Below are positions 37,051 through 45,915 of a stretch of DNA of 64,000 bases, piece after piece. Below the pieces are notes generated by a model. It was not told the DNA's origin, ran no database searches, and was given only the letters and a program-made list of their open reading frames with translations. The DNA is taken from NCBI GenBank assembly GCA_024233975.1, contig JACKOX010000001.1:186001-250000 (forward strand), written 5' to 3'. Source of the stretch: Rhodanobacteraceae bacterium. Its GTDB lineage: Bacteria; Pseudomonadota; Gammaproteobacteria; Xanthomonadales; Xanthomonadaceae. Within the stretch, counting starts at the first letter, position 1. Every line of letters begins with the position of its first letter. The position numbers were made by a program, and so were the translations under genes.

Positions 37051-37095
37051 AGGAAACCCCCAAAATCAGTAGCGGGATAGACAAATTTCGTCAGT
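37048..37095 (-). promoter_or_regulatory. Conserved leader of receptor 2
   Basis: This 48-base stretch starts ACTGACGAAA, carries TCCC at the same place as receptor 1 and ends TTGGGGGTT plus five bases before the ATG codon's end. Confidence 0.6.
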
Positions 37096-37116
37096 GCGGC
37101 AATGCACGACCAGCGG

Positions 37117-37144
37117 ACTATAGCATTAAACATTTCCTTAACAA
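37117..37144 (-). promoter_or_regulatory. Promoter of receptor 2
   Basis: On the minus strand TTGTTA, a 16-base spacer and TGCTATAGT (extended -10) lie 21 bases before the conserved leader. The spacing equals that of receptor 1. Confidence 0.65.
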
Positions 37145-37382
37145 ACCAGCCGTCCGCTTTTGAATCGAACACTTATCCTCGGATTAACAATAAGTTACGC
37201 CAGACTAATGCACTGCCAAATTCGGTGACCAGCCCTCGTGAGGACCCTTCAAGACAACCTCGACATCAATGGCTCGCAGAAATCGCACGCCCCGAGGAGG
37301 CCGGCCGGGCCGTCCAGCAATCCAGCACAGACGCGTTTGGCCCGGCCACACTATGGGACCGGGCCGAGAAACCGAACGTTGA
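37145..37382. other. Intergenic region upstream of receptor 2
   Basis: An AT-rich part to about 37200 lies upstream of the promoter and could hold activator sites. The remaining bases before the pckG stop look featureless. I see no credible gene. Confidence 0.5.
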
Positions 37383-39134
37383 TCAGGAAGCGAGAGCGCC
37401 CCGGATCCGCGCGCACTCTTGGCGCAGGAGCTCGGGCGTCCGGCCACCGAAGCCGTCGAGGTAGTCGGCGATGTCCCTGTATTCCTGGTGCCAGGCGTGC
37501 TCGTCGATCGCCAACAGCTGCTCGACATCGGCATGGCCGATGGAAAGTCCGTCGATGTTCAGGTCGCGGTGATGCGGGAGCAGGCCGATCGGGGTGTCTA
37601 CCGCGCCGGCGTCGCCCTTGACACGGTTGATCATCCACTCCAGGACGCGCAGGTTGTCGCCGAAGCCCGGCCACAGGAACTTGCCGTCGCCATCCTTGCG
37701 GAACCAGTTGACGTGGAAAATCCGGGGCAGCTTCGCGCCCTCGCGGTTGAAGCTGAGCCAGTGCGCCCAGTAATCGCCGAAGTTGTAGCCGCAGAAGGGC
37801 TTCATCGCCATCGGGTCGCGACGGATGATGCCGACCTTGCCGGTGGCGGCCGCGGTGGTTTCCGAGCCCATGGCCGCACCAACCAGCACGCCGTGGTTCC
37901 AGTCACGCGCCTCGAACACCAGCGGCACCAGCGAGGCGCGACGGCCACCAAAAACGATGGCGGAAATCGGCACGCCCTGCGGATCCTCGGTGTGCGGTGA
38001 ATAGCTGCGGCACTGCCTGGCACTGACCGTGAAGCGGGAGTTCGGATGGGCCGCCGGGCCGTTGGCCGGGTCGTAGGGACGCCCGCGCCAGTCGATGGCC
38101 GGCTCACCGACCATCAGGCCTTCCCACCACGGCTGGTTGTCGGCGGTGACGGCCACGTTGGTGAAGATGGCATCGTGGTCGAGCATGTCCAGCGCATTGC
38201 GATTGGTCTTGCTGCTGGTGCCCGGCGCCACGCCGAAGAAGCCGGCTTCCGGGTTGATCGCCCACAGACGACCATCCTCGCCCGCCTGCATCCAGCAGAT
38301 GTCGTCGCCCACGGTCCAGACCTTCCACCCGGCCTGCTCGTAGGCTTCCGGCGGGATCAGCATGGCCAGGTTGGTCTTGCCGCAGGCCGACGGGAAGGCG
38401 GCGGCGATGTAATGCGTCTCGCCTTCCGGATTCTGGATGCCGACGATCAACATGTGTTCGGCCAGCCAGCCTTCCGAGCGCGCCTGGTGGCTGGCGATGC
38501 GCAGGGCGTGGCATTTCTTGCCCAGCAGCGCGTTGCCGCCGTAGCCAGAGCCGTAGGACTTGATCGTCAACTCTTCCGGGAAATGCATGATGAAACGGCG
38601 ATCCGGATCGAGCTCGCCGATGGAATGCAGGCCCTTCACGAACGTGCCTTCCCGCTCGATACGCGCCAACGCATCCGCACCCATGCGGGTCATGACGCGC
38701 ATGTTGGCAACCACGTAAGGGCTGTCGGTGATTTCCACGCCACAGCGCGACAGCGGCGAGTGGATCGGACCCATGCAGTAGGGCACGACATACAGCGTGC
38801 GGCCGCGCATGCAACCTTCGAACAGGGCGTCGATCTTGGCATGCGCCTCGGCCGGCGCCATCCAGTGGTTGTTGGGGCCGGCGTCTTCACGCTCGCTGGT
38901 GCAGACGAAGGTCAGGTGCTCCACCCGCGCGACGTCATCCGGATGCGAGCGGTGCAGGTAACAATTGGGATGCGTTTCCTCATTGAGGCGCATCAGGTCG
39001 CCGTTGGAGAGCATCAGGTCGACCAGCAGCTGGTTTTCGACGTCGGACCCGTCACACCAGTGGATCTTCTCGGGCTGGGTCAGGCGGGCGACTTCCTCCA
39101 CCCATTGGTTCAGGGCGGCGAGCTGGCTGGACAT
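37383..39134 (-). CDS. pckG: Phosphoenolpyruvate carboxykinase (GTP)
   Basis: Protein of 583 residues that converts oxaloacetate and GTP to PEP, GDP and CO2, a gluconeogenic step. The GTP-type P-loop and reactive cysteine lie in FPSACGKTNLAML. Other family segments are HWCDGSDVENQLL near the N-terminus, GDDICWM and MAMKPFCGYNFGDYWAHWL. The GTP-type enzyme is less common in Gammaproteobacteria than the ATP type but is found in Xanthomonadales. It is cytosolic. It lies 143 bases downstream of the TetR gene in the same direction. Confidence 0.96.
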   Translation of the reverse strand: MSSQLAALNQWVEEVARLTQPEKIHWCDGSDVENQLLVDLMLSNGDLMRLNEETHPNCYLHRSHPDDVARVEHLTFVCTSEREDAGPNNHWMAPAEAHAKIDALFEGCMRGRTLYVVPYCMGPIHSPLSRCGVEITDSPYVVANMRVMTRMGADALARIEREGTFVKGLHSIGELDPDRRFIMHFPEELTIKSYGSGYGGNALLGKKCHALRIASHQARSEGWLAEHMLIVGIQNPEGETHYIAAAFPSACGKTNLAMLIPPEAYEQAGWKVWTVGDDICWMQAGEDGRLWAINPEAGFFGVAPGTSSKTNRNALDMLDHDAIFTNVAVTADNQPWWEGLMVGEPAIDWRGRPYDPANGPAAHPNSRFTVSARQCRSYSPHTEDPQGVPISAIVFGGRRASLVPLVFEARDWNHGVLVGAAMGSETTAAATGKVGIIRRDPMAMKPFCGYNFGDYWAHWLSFNREGAKLPRIFHVNWFRKDGDGKFLWPGFGDNLRVLEWMINRVKGDAGAVDTPIGLLPHHRDLNIDGLSIGHADVEQLLAIDEHAWHQEYRDIADYLDGFGGRTPELLRQECARIRGALAS

Positions 39135-39277
39135 CGGGTACTTCTCCTACGGTTGGACGGCCCGCGTGGACACACGCTGGCTTGAGACAGGGGGATGGCG
39201 AAACGGTAGCGAGCAGCCTGCCGGGGTGCAACACGAACGCAACATCGGCCAGACCTCGACCGTGACAACCCGCGACA

Positions 39278-39865
39278 TCATTCGGCGGGAATCAGCGTGC
39301 GCATGACGTGGTCGACATAGGCTTCGAATTCGTCGTGATCCAGGCGCGGCTGCTGCAGCTGCAGGCTGAGCTGCAGGAAGCCGGTGTAGGCCGCATAGGC
39401 CAGGCGCGCGCGATGCCGCGCTTCATCCCGACCCAGGCCGGCCTGCCGGAAGCTGGCCGTCAGGTAATCCAGACGGCGCTTGGAGACGCGCTCGATCACC
39501 GGCTTCACCGCCGGATGATCCAGCGCCTTCAGCAGTTCGGAATAGATAATGTGTGACTTGACCTCGTGGGCCACCAGCCGGAACAGCTGCGACAGGCGTT
39601 CGCGCGGGTCGGAAACACCTTCAAGCGACCCGAATACCGCCTCCTGCTCTTCCTGCTCCCAGCGCTCCAACGCCGCGACCAGCAGCGCGTCGCGCGACGG
39701 GAAATGCCAGTAGAAGCTGCCCTTGGTCACGCCAAGCCGCCGCGCCAGTGGCTCGACGGCCACGGCCGCCACGCCCGCTTCGGCAATCAGGTCGACCGCG
39801 CCATTGGCCCAGTCGACGGCACTCAGCCGGGACGGCTTGTCCAGCTTGTCAGCCACGTCGTTCAT
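39278..39865 (-). CDS. TetR family transcriptional regulator
   Basis: Protein of 195 residues. The N-terminal helix-turn-helix is VAVEPLARRLGVTKGSFYWHFPSRDALLVAALERWE in outline (about residues 34-70), the classic TetR DNA-binding domain. The C-terminal ligand domain is not diagnostic. It is divergent from the hydrolase-fadE operon with a palindrome between them, so it probably represses fatty acid oxidation in response to an acyl-CoA. That ligand is inference. Confidence 0.9.
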   Translation of the reverse strand: MNDVADKLDKPSRLSAVDWANGAVDLIAEAGVAAVAVEPLARRLGVTKGSFYWHFPSRDALLVAALERWEQEEQEAVFGSLEGVSDPRERLSQLFRLVAHEVKSHIIYSELLKALDHPAVKPVIERVSKRRLDYLTASFRQAGLGRDEARHRARLAYAAYTGFLQLSLQLQQPRLDHDEFEAYVDHVMRTLIPAE

Positions 39866-39937
39866 CCGCCCAGTTTAGCCGTTGCCGTCGGCCACCGGTA
39901 CTTTGGACTCGGCCCGTGGCGGGGTTCACAATATGAA

Positions 39938-39951
39938 CAAACGACCGTTTG
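39938..39951. promoter_or_regulatory. Candidate TetR operator and promoter
   Basis: CAAACG-AC-CGTTTG is an inverted repeat with 6-bp arms. It overlaps TTGACC at 39949, a possible -35 for the rightward operon whose -10 could be CATACT at 39972. The layout fits repression by the divergent TetR protein. Confidence 0.55.
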
Positions 39952-39978
39952 ACCCACGCCCCGAGCCACTCCATACTT

Positions 39979-40938
39979 ATGCGTATGGTTTTGTCCCCAA
40001 CGCCAATCGAGACGCCGCGAAAGCTGCGGGCACGCGCCCGCGACGGTCTGGAACTGTGCCTGGAACGGCACCGCCCGGACAGCGCGCCACTGAACAGCCT
40101 TTGCCTGGCCCACGGTTTCGGCCAGACCCGGCTGGCCTGGGCACGAAGCGCGCAGCTGCTGGCCGCGCAGGGCTACGAGGTGATCAGCGCCGACGCCCGC
40201 GGTCATGGCGACAGCGGACGCAACGCTGCTGGCCAGCGCTACGATTTCCAGCAGTTCGTCGATGACGTCGCCACCGTTGCGGGTCAGGCAACGCACCCGA
40301 AGCCCGTCTGGGTCGGCGCGTCCATGGGCGGCCTGCTTGGCCTGATGGCCAGCGTCGAGGCCGCCTCCTCGCCGTTTTCGGCGCTGGTGCTGGTGGACAT
40401 CACGCCGCGCTGGAGCGATGACGGCGTCGCCCGCATCCTCGACTTCATGCGCGCCAACCCGGACGGCTTCGCATCGCTGGACGAGGCGGCTGATGCGGTG
40501 GTGCGCTACCTGCCGCAGCGGCCACGCAAGTCGGCGGACCGCCTGCGCAGCCTGTTGCGCGAAGGCGATGATGGCCGGTTGCGCTGGCACTGGGATCCGC
40601 GCCTGCTGGCCGAACTCGATGTCGAGGGCGGCAGCTGGGCCGACGCGTTGGACGATGCCACCCGCCGGCTCAACGTCCCGACGCTGCTGATCAGCGGTGG
40701 CCGCAGCGACCTGGTCGGCGATGAGCAGGTCGAACACTTCCTTTCGCTGGCGCCACATGCCCGGCATGTGCGCCTGCCGACCGCCACCCACATGGTGGTC
40801 GGCGACGAGAACGACGCCTTCACCGACGCCGTTCTCGACTTCCTCCCCACGGTCGGCGTCCCCGCCGGCTTTTCCAAGGACACGGCCCACCCGACGGACG
40901 CCACCCGGGCCGCGCATCGCAATGGAGTATCACCATGA
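39979..40938 (+). CDS. Alpha/beta hydrolase
   Basis: Protein of 319 residues. LAHGFGQTRLAW holds the oxyanion motif HGF/HG, DARGHGDSG is typical of the fold, and VGASMGGLLGLM is the nucleophile elbow with Ser. A candidate acid lies in SGGRSDLVG and a His in PTATHMVVGD. Soluble enzyme; substrate unknown, though the operon context suggests an acyl ester or acyl-CoA intermediate. Starts at 39979 or 39985 are both possible, and no ribosome binding site is seen. Its TGA overlaps the fadE ATG by four bases. Confidence 0.87.
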   Translation: MRMVLSPTPIETPRKLRARARDGLELCLERHRPDSAPLNSLCLAHGFGQTRLAWARSAQLLAAQGYEVISADARGHGDSGRNAAGQRYDFQQFVDDVATVAGQATHPKPVWVGASMGGLLGLMASVEAASSPFSALVLVDITPRWSDDGVARILDFMRANPDGFASLDEAADAVVRYLPQRPRKSADRLRSLLREGDDGRLRWHWDPRLLAELDVEGGSWADALDDATRRLNVPTLLISGGRSDLVGDEQVEHFLSLAPHARHVRLPTATHMVVGDENDAFTDAVLDFLPTVGVPAGFSKDTAHPTDATRAAHRNGVSP

Positions 40939-43409
40939 GCATTCTCCTTCCCTTCCTGGCCCTGCTGCTGGTCGGCGCGATTGCCGCCTACCACCGGCTG
41001 TCGCTGCTCAACTGGGTCATCGCCTCGGCGGTTGGCGTGCTGCTGACGCCCTTCATCGGGGCCGGCTGGATCGCCACGACCATCGCGCTGGTGCTGCTGG
41101 CCGCGGTCAGCGCGCCGCTGCTGCATGCGCCGACGCGCCTGAACAAGCTGACCAAGCCACTGCTGGCCTTCTACACCAAGATCCTGCCGTCGCTGTCGGA
41201 GACCGAGAAGGTGGCGCTGGAAGCCGGCACCGTCGGTTTCGAAGGCGAGCTGTTCTCCGGTGCGCCGAAGTGGAAGCAGCTGCTGGCCCAGCCGGCGCCG
41301 ACGCTGCGCCCGGAAGAGCAGGCCTTCATCGACGGCCCCTGCGAAACCGTGTGCCGGATGACCAACGACTGGGACGTCACCCACGACCGCGCTGACCTGA
41401 GCCCGGAAGTCTGGGAATACCTCAAGAAGAACAAATTCTTCGGCATGATCATCCCAAAGGAGTACGGCGGTCTCGGCTTTTCCGCCTACGCGCACCATCG
41501 GGTGATCCAGAAGCTGGCGTCGATTTCCAGCACGCTGTCGTCCACTGTCGGCGTGCCGAACTCGCTGGGCCCGGCCGAGCTGCTACTGCACTACGGCACT
41601 GACGAGCAGAAAAACCACTACCTGCCGCGCCTGGCCGACGGCCGTGAGATTCCCTGCTTCGCTCTCACCGGCCCGACCGCCGGTTCCGACGCCACCTCGA
41701 TCCCGGACCGCGGCATCGTCTGCGAGGGCGAGTGGAACGGTGCCAAGGTGGTCGGCGTGAAGCTGACCTTCGACAAGCGCTACATCACGCTGGCGCCGGT
41801 GGCCACGGTCATTGGCCTCGCCTTCCAGCTGTACGATCCGGAAGGCCTGCTGGGCGAGAACAAGGAGCGCGGCATCACGCTGGCGCTGATCCCGCACGAC
41901 ACCGCCGGCCTTGATGTCGGCCGCCGTCATTTCCCGCTGAACTGCCCGTTCCAGAACGGCCCGGTGCGCGGCAAGGAAATCTTCCTGCCGCTGTCGCAGC
42001 TGGTCGGCGGCGAGGAATACATCGGCCACGGCTGGCGCATGCTGGTCGAATGCCTGAGCGTCGGTCGCGCCATCACGCTGCCGTCCACGTCGACCGGCGC
42101 AGTCAAGCTGGCCTCTCTGGTCACCGGCGCCTATTCGCGCATCCGCAAGCAGTTCGGCCTGTCGATTGGCCGCTTCGAGGGCGTGGAGGAAGCGCTGGCG
42201 CGCATCGCCGGCAACACCTACGCCTGCAGCGCCCTGTCGCAGGCCACTGCAGCGGCGGTTGATCGCGGCGAGAAGCCGTCGGTGCCGTCGGCCATCGCCA
42301 AGTACCACTGCACCGAGATGGGTCGCGATGTGGCGAAGGACGCCATGGACGTGCACGGCGGCAAGGGCGTGATCCTGGGCCCCAAGAACTACCTCGGCCG
42401 CGGCTGGCAGGCAGCGCCGATCTCGATCACCGTCGAAGGCGCCAACATCATGACGCGTTCGCTGATGATCTTCGGCCAGGGCGCGATCCGCTGCCATCCC
42501 TGGGTGCTGAAGGAAATGCAGGCCGCGCAGCATCCGGATCCGGCGATCCGCCTCAAGGAGTTCGACCGCAACCTGTTCGGCCACGTCGGCTTCGCCATCT
42601 CCAATGCCGTGCGCAGTTTCTGGATGGGCCTGACCGCCGCACGCTTCGGCAGTGCGCCGGGCGACCGCTACACCCGTCGCTACTACCGCAAGCTCAACCG
42701 CTACTCGGCGGCGCTGGCGCTGGTGGCCGACACCTCGATGCTGACGCTGGGCGGCAAACTCAAGTTCAAGGAGCGCCTGTCGGCGCGTCTGGGCGACGTG
42801 CTGAGCCAGCTCTACATCGCCAGCGCCATGCTCAAGCGCTATGAGGATCGCGAGCGTCCGGGCGCCGAGCAGCCGCTGCTGGCCTGGGCTTTCCACGACA
42901 GCGTGCACAAGATCGAGCTGGCGCTGTCGGGTGCGCTGCGCAACTTCCCGATCCGCCCGGTGGGCTGGGCGCTGTGGCTGCTGGTGTTCCCGATGGGCCG
43001 TCGTGCACAGGAGCCGTCGGATCGCCTCGGCCATCGCGTGGCTTCCCTGTTGCTGAGCCCCAGCGATACGCGTGACCGGCTGGGCGAAGGCACCTTCATC
43101 ACCGCCTGCGAGAACAACCCGGCCGGGCGAGTCATCGCGGCACTGCCCTTGGTGATCGCCGCCGAACCGGTGGAGCGGAAGTTCCTGAAGGCGGTGAAGG
43201 CCGGCGAAATCGAGGCACTGGAGGCCGACGCCCAGCTCAACGAAGCCAAGCTCAAGGGCATCCTGAGCGGCGAAGAAGTCGAACAGCTGCGCGAGATGCA
43301 GAAGGTCGTGGCGGACATCATCGCCGTCGATGATTTCGATCCGTCCGAGCTGATTTCGGCCAAGCAGGCCGCCCGCAACGAAAAGGGCAAGGGCAAGGCA
43401 GCGGCCTGA
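40935..43409 (+). CDS. fadE: Acyl-CoA dehydrogenase, FadE type
   Basis: Protein of 824 residues, the length of membrane-type FadE. Two or three N-terminal hydrophobic helices (to about residue 60) precede the dehydrogenase core. Core motifs include FFGMIIPKEYGGLGFSAYAH, CFALTGPTAGSDATSIPD, and MDVHGGKGVILGPKNYLGRGWQAAPI in outline. The C-terminal third matches the DUF1974 region. It carries out the first oxidation of beta-oxidation with FAD at the inner membrane. Translational coupling to the hydrolase gene is likely from the ATGA overlap. Confidence 0.96.
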   Translation: MSILLPFLALLLVGAIAAYHRLSLLNWVIASAVGVLLTPFIGAGWIATTIALVLLAAVSAPLLHAPTRLNKLTKPLLAFYTKILPSLSETEKVALEAGTVGFEGELFSGAPKWKQLLAQPAPTLRPEEQAFIDGPCETVCRMTNDWDVTHDRADLSPEVWEYLKKNKFFGMIIPKEYGGLGFSAYAHHRVIQKLASISSTLSSTVGVPNSLGPAELLLHYGTDEQKNHYLPRLADGREIPCFALTGPTAGSDATSIPDRGIVCEGEWNGAKVVGVKLTFDKRYITLAPVATVIGLAFQLYDPEGLLGENKERGITLALIPHDTAGLDVGRRHFPLNCPFQNGPVRGKEIFLPLSQLVGGEEYIGHGWRMLVECLSVGRAITLPSTSTGAVKLASLVTGAYSRIRKQFGLSIGRFEGVEEALARIAGNTYACSALSQATAAAVDRGEKPSVPSAIAKYHCTEMGRDVAKDAMDVHGGKGVILGPKNYLGRGWQAAPISITVEGANIMTRSLMIFGQGAIRCHPWVLKEMQAAQHPDPAIRLKEFDRNLFGHVGFAISNAVRSFWMGLTAARFGSAPGDRYTRRYYRKLNRYSAALALVADTSMLTLGGKLKFKERLSARLGDVLSQLYIASAMLKRYEDRERPGAEQPLLAWAFHDSVHKIELALSGALRNFPIRPVGWALWLLVFPMGRRAQEPSDRLGHRVASLLLSPSDTRDRLGEGTFITACENNPAGRVIAALPLVIAAEPVERKFLKAVKAGEIEALEADAQLNEAKLKGILSGEEVEQLREMQKVVADIIAVDDFDPSELISAKQAARNEKGKGKAAA

Positions 43410-43430
43410 TCCTTCCGGATCTGGAGCAAC

Positions 43431-43463
43431 ACGAACGCCGACGCCTCCCGCGTCGGCGTTCGT
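43431..43463 (+). terminator. Strong hairpin after fadE
   Basis: A perfect 14-bp stem (ACGAACGCCGACGC and its complement) with loop CTCCC lies 21 bases after the fadE stop. There is no T-run, so it may be a weak terminator or an mRNA-stabilising hairpin. Confidence 0.55.
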
Positions 43464-43503
43464 CATTCTGATCAACGATGCCTTCGGTCAAGGAGCCGGC
43501 GAC

Positions 43504-43980
43504 ATGAGCAGCAAGACCCCTTCGGTACTGTCGCTGTACCGCAAACTGAAACGCTGGTCGCCCGGTGGCTGGCTGTTCACCCGGCTGATCTGTTTCAAGG
43601 CGCCCTACTTCGCCAGCATCCGTCCACGCATCACCGCGCTGGAGCCGGGCCTGTGTCGCGCCGTGTTCAAGCAGCGTCGCTCCGTGCAGAACCACATCGG
43701 CACCGTGCACGCGATCGCACTTTGCAACCTCGCGGAACTCACCGCCGGCATGGTCAGCGAGGCCAGCCTGCCCACGTCGATGCGCTGGATTCCGAAAGGC
43801 ATGAGCGTGGAGTACGTAGCGAAGGCGCGTGGCCTGATGACCGCCGAAGCGAAGCCGACGATTCCCGCCGTCGAGGCCAGCGAAGCCTACGAGCTGCCCG
43901 TCGATGTTCGCGTGACCGACAAGACAGGCGCCGAAGTCTTCCGCGCCACGGTCCGCATGTGGGCCTCGCCGCGCCGCTGA
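43504..43980 (+). CDS. DUF4442 hotdog-fold thioesterase
   Basis: Protein of 158 residues. VQNHIGTVHAIALCNLAELTAGMV is the HIGTVHA-type signature of DUF4442 (YiiD-like/PaaI-like) hotdog proteins, given in outline. MSVEYVAKARG and VRVTDKTGAEVFRATVRMWA complete the sheet. It probably hydrolyses an acyl-CoA. It follows fadE in the same direction behind the hairpin, so a role in lipid turnover fits. Confidence 0.85.
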   Translation: MSSKTPSVLSLYRKLKRWSPGGWLFTRLICFKAPYFASIRPRITALEPGLCRAVFKQRRSVQNHIGTVHAIALCNLAELTAGMVSEASLPTSMRWIPKGMSVEYVAKARGLMTAEAKPTIPAVEASEAYELPVDVRVTDKTGAEVFRATVRMWASPRR

Positions 43981-44092
43981 GCAGGCCAGCCGGAACCTTT
44001 GACGGTTTCCGCGATCCATGCAGCGCGGACCGATGGGCCCGCGCTCTGCTAACCTTCCGTTTCCGCAACCTGGATCGTCGTCTCACGCACCC

Positions 44093-44494
44093 ATGACCCG
44101 CCGCTGGCGCCACCGCTTTGCCGTTGCTGCCCTGCTGGCCCTGCTCCTGCAGCAGGTCGCTATTGCCGGGCATCTGTGCGCGCCCGGGCTGGCGGCGTTG
44201 TCCGGCGCTACGGAAACGGTCCATGCCGTGGTCAGCATGCCCTGCCACGGCGCGGTGGATCCGGTCGATCAGCACGCACCGTCAACACAGGCTGACAGTG
44301 GCTGCCGCCAGCATTGCGATGCCAACCGGACCAGCCTGGACACCGGCCACACCGGCTCGGTGCCGATGCTCCCGACGGCAGCGACATGGCTGCCAGCTCG
44401 ACTGGCATCCGCGCCAACCCGGGTCGACAGCGGAATCCGCTCCCACGACGGCGACCCACCGCCACGGCAACGATTCTGTTCCCTGCTGATCTAG
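44093..44494 (+). CDS. Small secreted Cys/His protein upstream of the copper pump
   Basis: Protein of 133 residues with an N-terminal hydrophobic signal (RFAVAALLALLLQQVAIAGHLC). The mature part has scattered His, Cys and Met (MPCHGAVDPVDQHAP, CRQHCDANRT), typical of small periplasmic proteins encoded just before CusCBA-type pumps (DUF2946-like). A metal-binding role is plausible but not proved. The ATG at 44093 was chosen for the signal peptide. Confidence 0.55.
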   Translation: MTRRWRHRFAVAALLALLLQQVAIAGHLCAPGLAALSGATETVHAVVSMPCHGAVDPVDQHAPSTQADSGCRQHCDANRTSLDTGHTGSVPMLPTAATWLPARLASAPTRVDSGIRSHDGDPPPRQRFCSLLI

Positions 44495-44619
44495 ACCCGC
44501 GCTGATCCGTCGCCCCCGACTATTTCGGGCGACTTCGCATGCTGCGCGCTCGAACCGTCACGTTCGTCGACGCTCGCCTGACTGATCATCCGGCACGCCC
44601 GGATCTGCGGTAGATCACC

Positions 44620-45915
44620 ATGAAAATTTCTCATCACCGTCTAACGGTGTCTCTTCTTGCTGTGGCGCTAGCCGCGCTCGCCGTGATGTCATCCGCCTGC
44701 GCCTCGCCGGGTTCATTGCTGTCTCTCGACCAGGCCATTGAGAAAGCCATTGAGCATTCGCCCTTGCTGGACGCCGCCGACGCACGCATCGATGCGGCCA
44801 GTTCGGCGCGAATCGCCGCCGGCAGGCTGCCCGATCCGGAACTGTCGGTGTCGACGCAGAACCTGCCGATCGAGGGCAGTGCCGCCTTCGACTTCTCCGC
44901 CGAGCGCATGACCCAGCGCCGCATTGGCCTGACGCAGCGCTTTCCCAGTCGGGCCAGCCGCACCGCGGAGCGCGAATATGCCGATAGCCGCATCCTCGTC
45001 GCCGAGGCCAACTTGCGGGTGCGCAAGCAGCAGCTTCGCCTGGTCACGGCACAGGCCTGGATCGACTGGTGGTCGGCAACAAAGCGTCTTGTGTTGCTTC
45101 GCGATCTGGAGATGCCCTACGCCGCATTGGTCTCCGCGGCGGAGGCTCGCGTGGCCGGCGGCGGCGGGGTCAGCGCCGCGCTGCGTGCGCGACTGGCGCT
45201 GGCCCATCTGCAGCAGCGCCAGCGCGATGCCGAAGGCGATGTGGAAGCGGCGCAAGCGCGACTGACGCAGTGGTCCGGCGACATCGGTCATTCGATGCCG
45301 GATGCCCTGCCCGACCTGCCCGCACCGGACGCGGCCAGCCTGCGCCGCGAACTCGACCAGCGCACCGAACTGCAGCCATTGCGCGCGCAGCAGGCGCTGG
45401 ATGACAGCAGCATCCGCGCAGCGGATGCCAAGCGGCGGCCCGACTGGTCGCTGGCGCTGGCCTACGGTGACCGCGACCCCGCCTTCGGCGATCTGCTGTC
45501 GCTGGAAGTCCGCGTTGACCTGCCGCTGTTCGCGTCAACCCGTCAGGATCCAATGATCGACGCCGCGCGCGATCAGCTGCTCGCGACCGACGCCGAGCTG
45601 GTCCAGCGGCAGCGTGAACTGAAGGCCGAGCTGGAAGCCGCGCTGGCGCGCTGGCGCACTGCCGACGAACGCTGGCACCACTACCAGCACGAACATCTGC
45701 CGCTTGCCGATGCGGCGGTCGAAGCCGCTCTTGGCGCCTATCGCGGCGGCGGTGATCTTGGCGCGGTGCTGGACGCACGCCGTGACGCGCTGGAGCAGCG
45801 GCTGGCCGCGCTCGACGCCGAACGCGACCGCGCCAGTGCCTGGGCTGCTCTCGCCTTCCTCGACCGCCACTCTGAGTCCGATACCAGCATCAACCTCAGC
45901 GGAGCAAAGCCATGA
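44620..45915 (+). CDS. TolC-family outer membrane factor of a heavy-metal pump (CusC-like)
   Basis: Protein of 431 residues with a signal peptide and a Cys in SSACASPG that may be a lipidation site. Internal structural repeats typical of TolC proteins follow: SLDQAIEKAIEHSPLLDAADARI near the start and the related LRRELDQRTELQPLRAQQAL in the second half. Long helices form the periplasmic tunnel. It provides the outer-membrane channel for the CusB/CusA-like genes, whose adaptor start overlaps its stop by four bases. Confidence 0.87.
   Translation: MKISHHRLTVSLLAVALAALAVMSSACASPGSLLSLDQAIEKAIEHSPLLDAADARIDAASSARIAAGRLPDPELSVSTQNLPIEGSAAFDFSAERMTQRRIGLTQRFPSRASRTAEREYADSRILVAEANLRVRKQQLRLVTAQAWIDWWSATKRLVLLRDLEMPYAALVSAAEARVAGGGGVSAALRARLALAHLQQRQRDAEGDVEAAQARLTQWSGDIGHSMPDALPDLPAPDAASLRRELDQRTELQPLRAQQALDDSSIRAADAKRRPDWSLALAYGDRDPAFGDLLSLEVRVDLPLFASTRQDPMIDAARDQLLATDAELVQRQRELKAELEAALARWRTADERWHHYQHEHLPLADAAVEAALGAYRGGGDLGAVLDARRDALEQRLAALDAERDRASAWAALAFLDRHSESDTSINLSGAKP

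Noticed and set aside
41583..43475. 630-residue open frame antisense to fadE
   Set aside because: Lies opposite a clear FadE; composition rich in His, Gln and Arg as in other shadows.
44509..44533. Seven-base inverted repeat GTCGCCC/GGGCGAC before the CusC-like gene
   Set aside because: Short arms, an 11-base loop and no T-run; too weak to call a terminator or operator.
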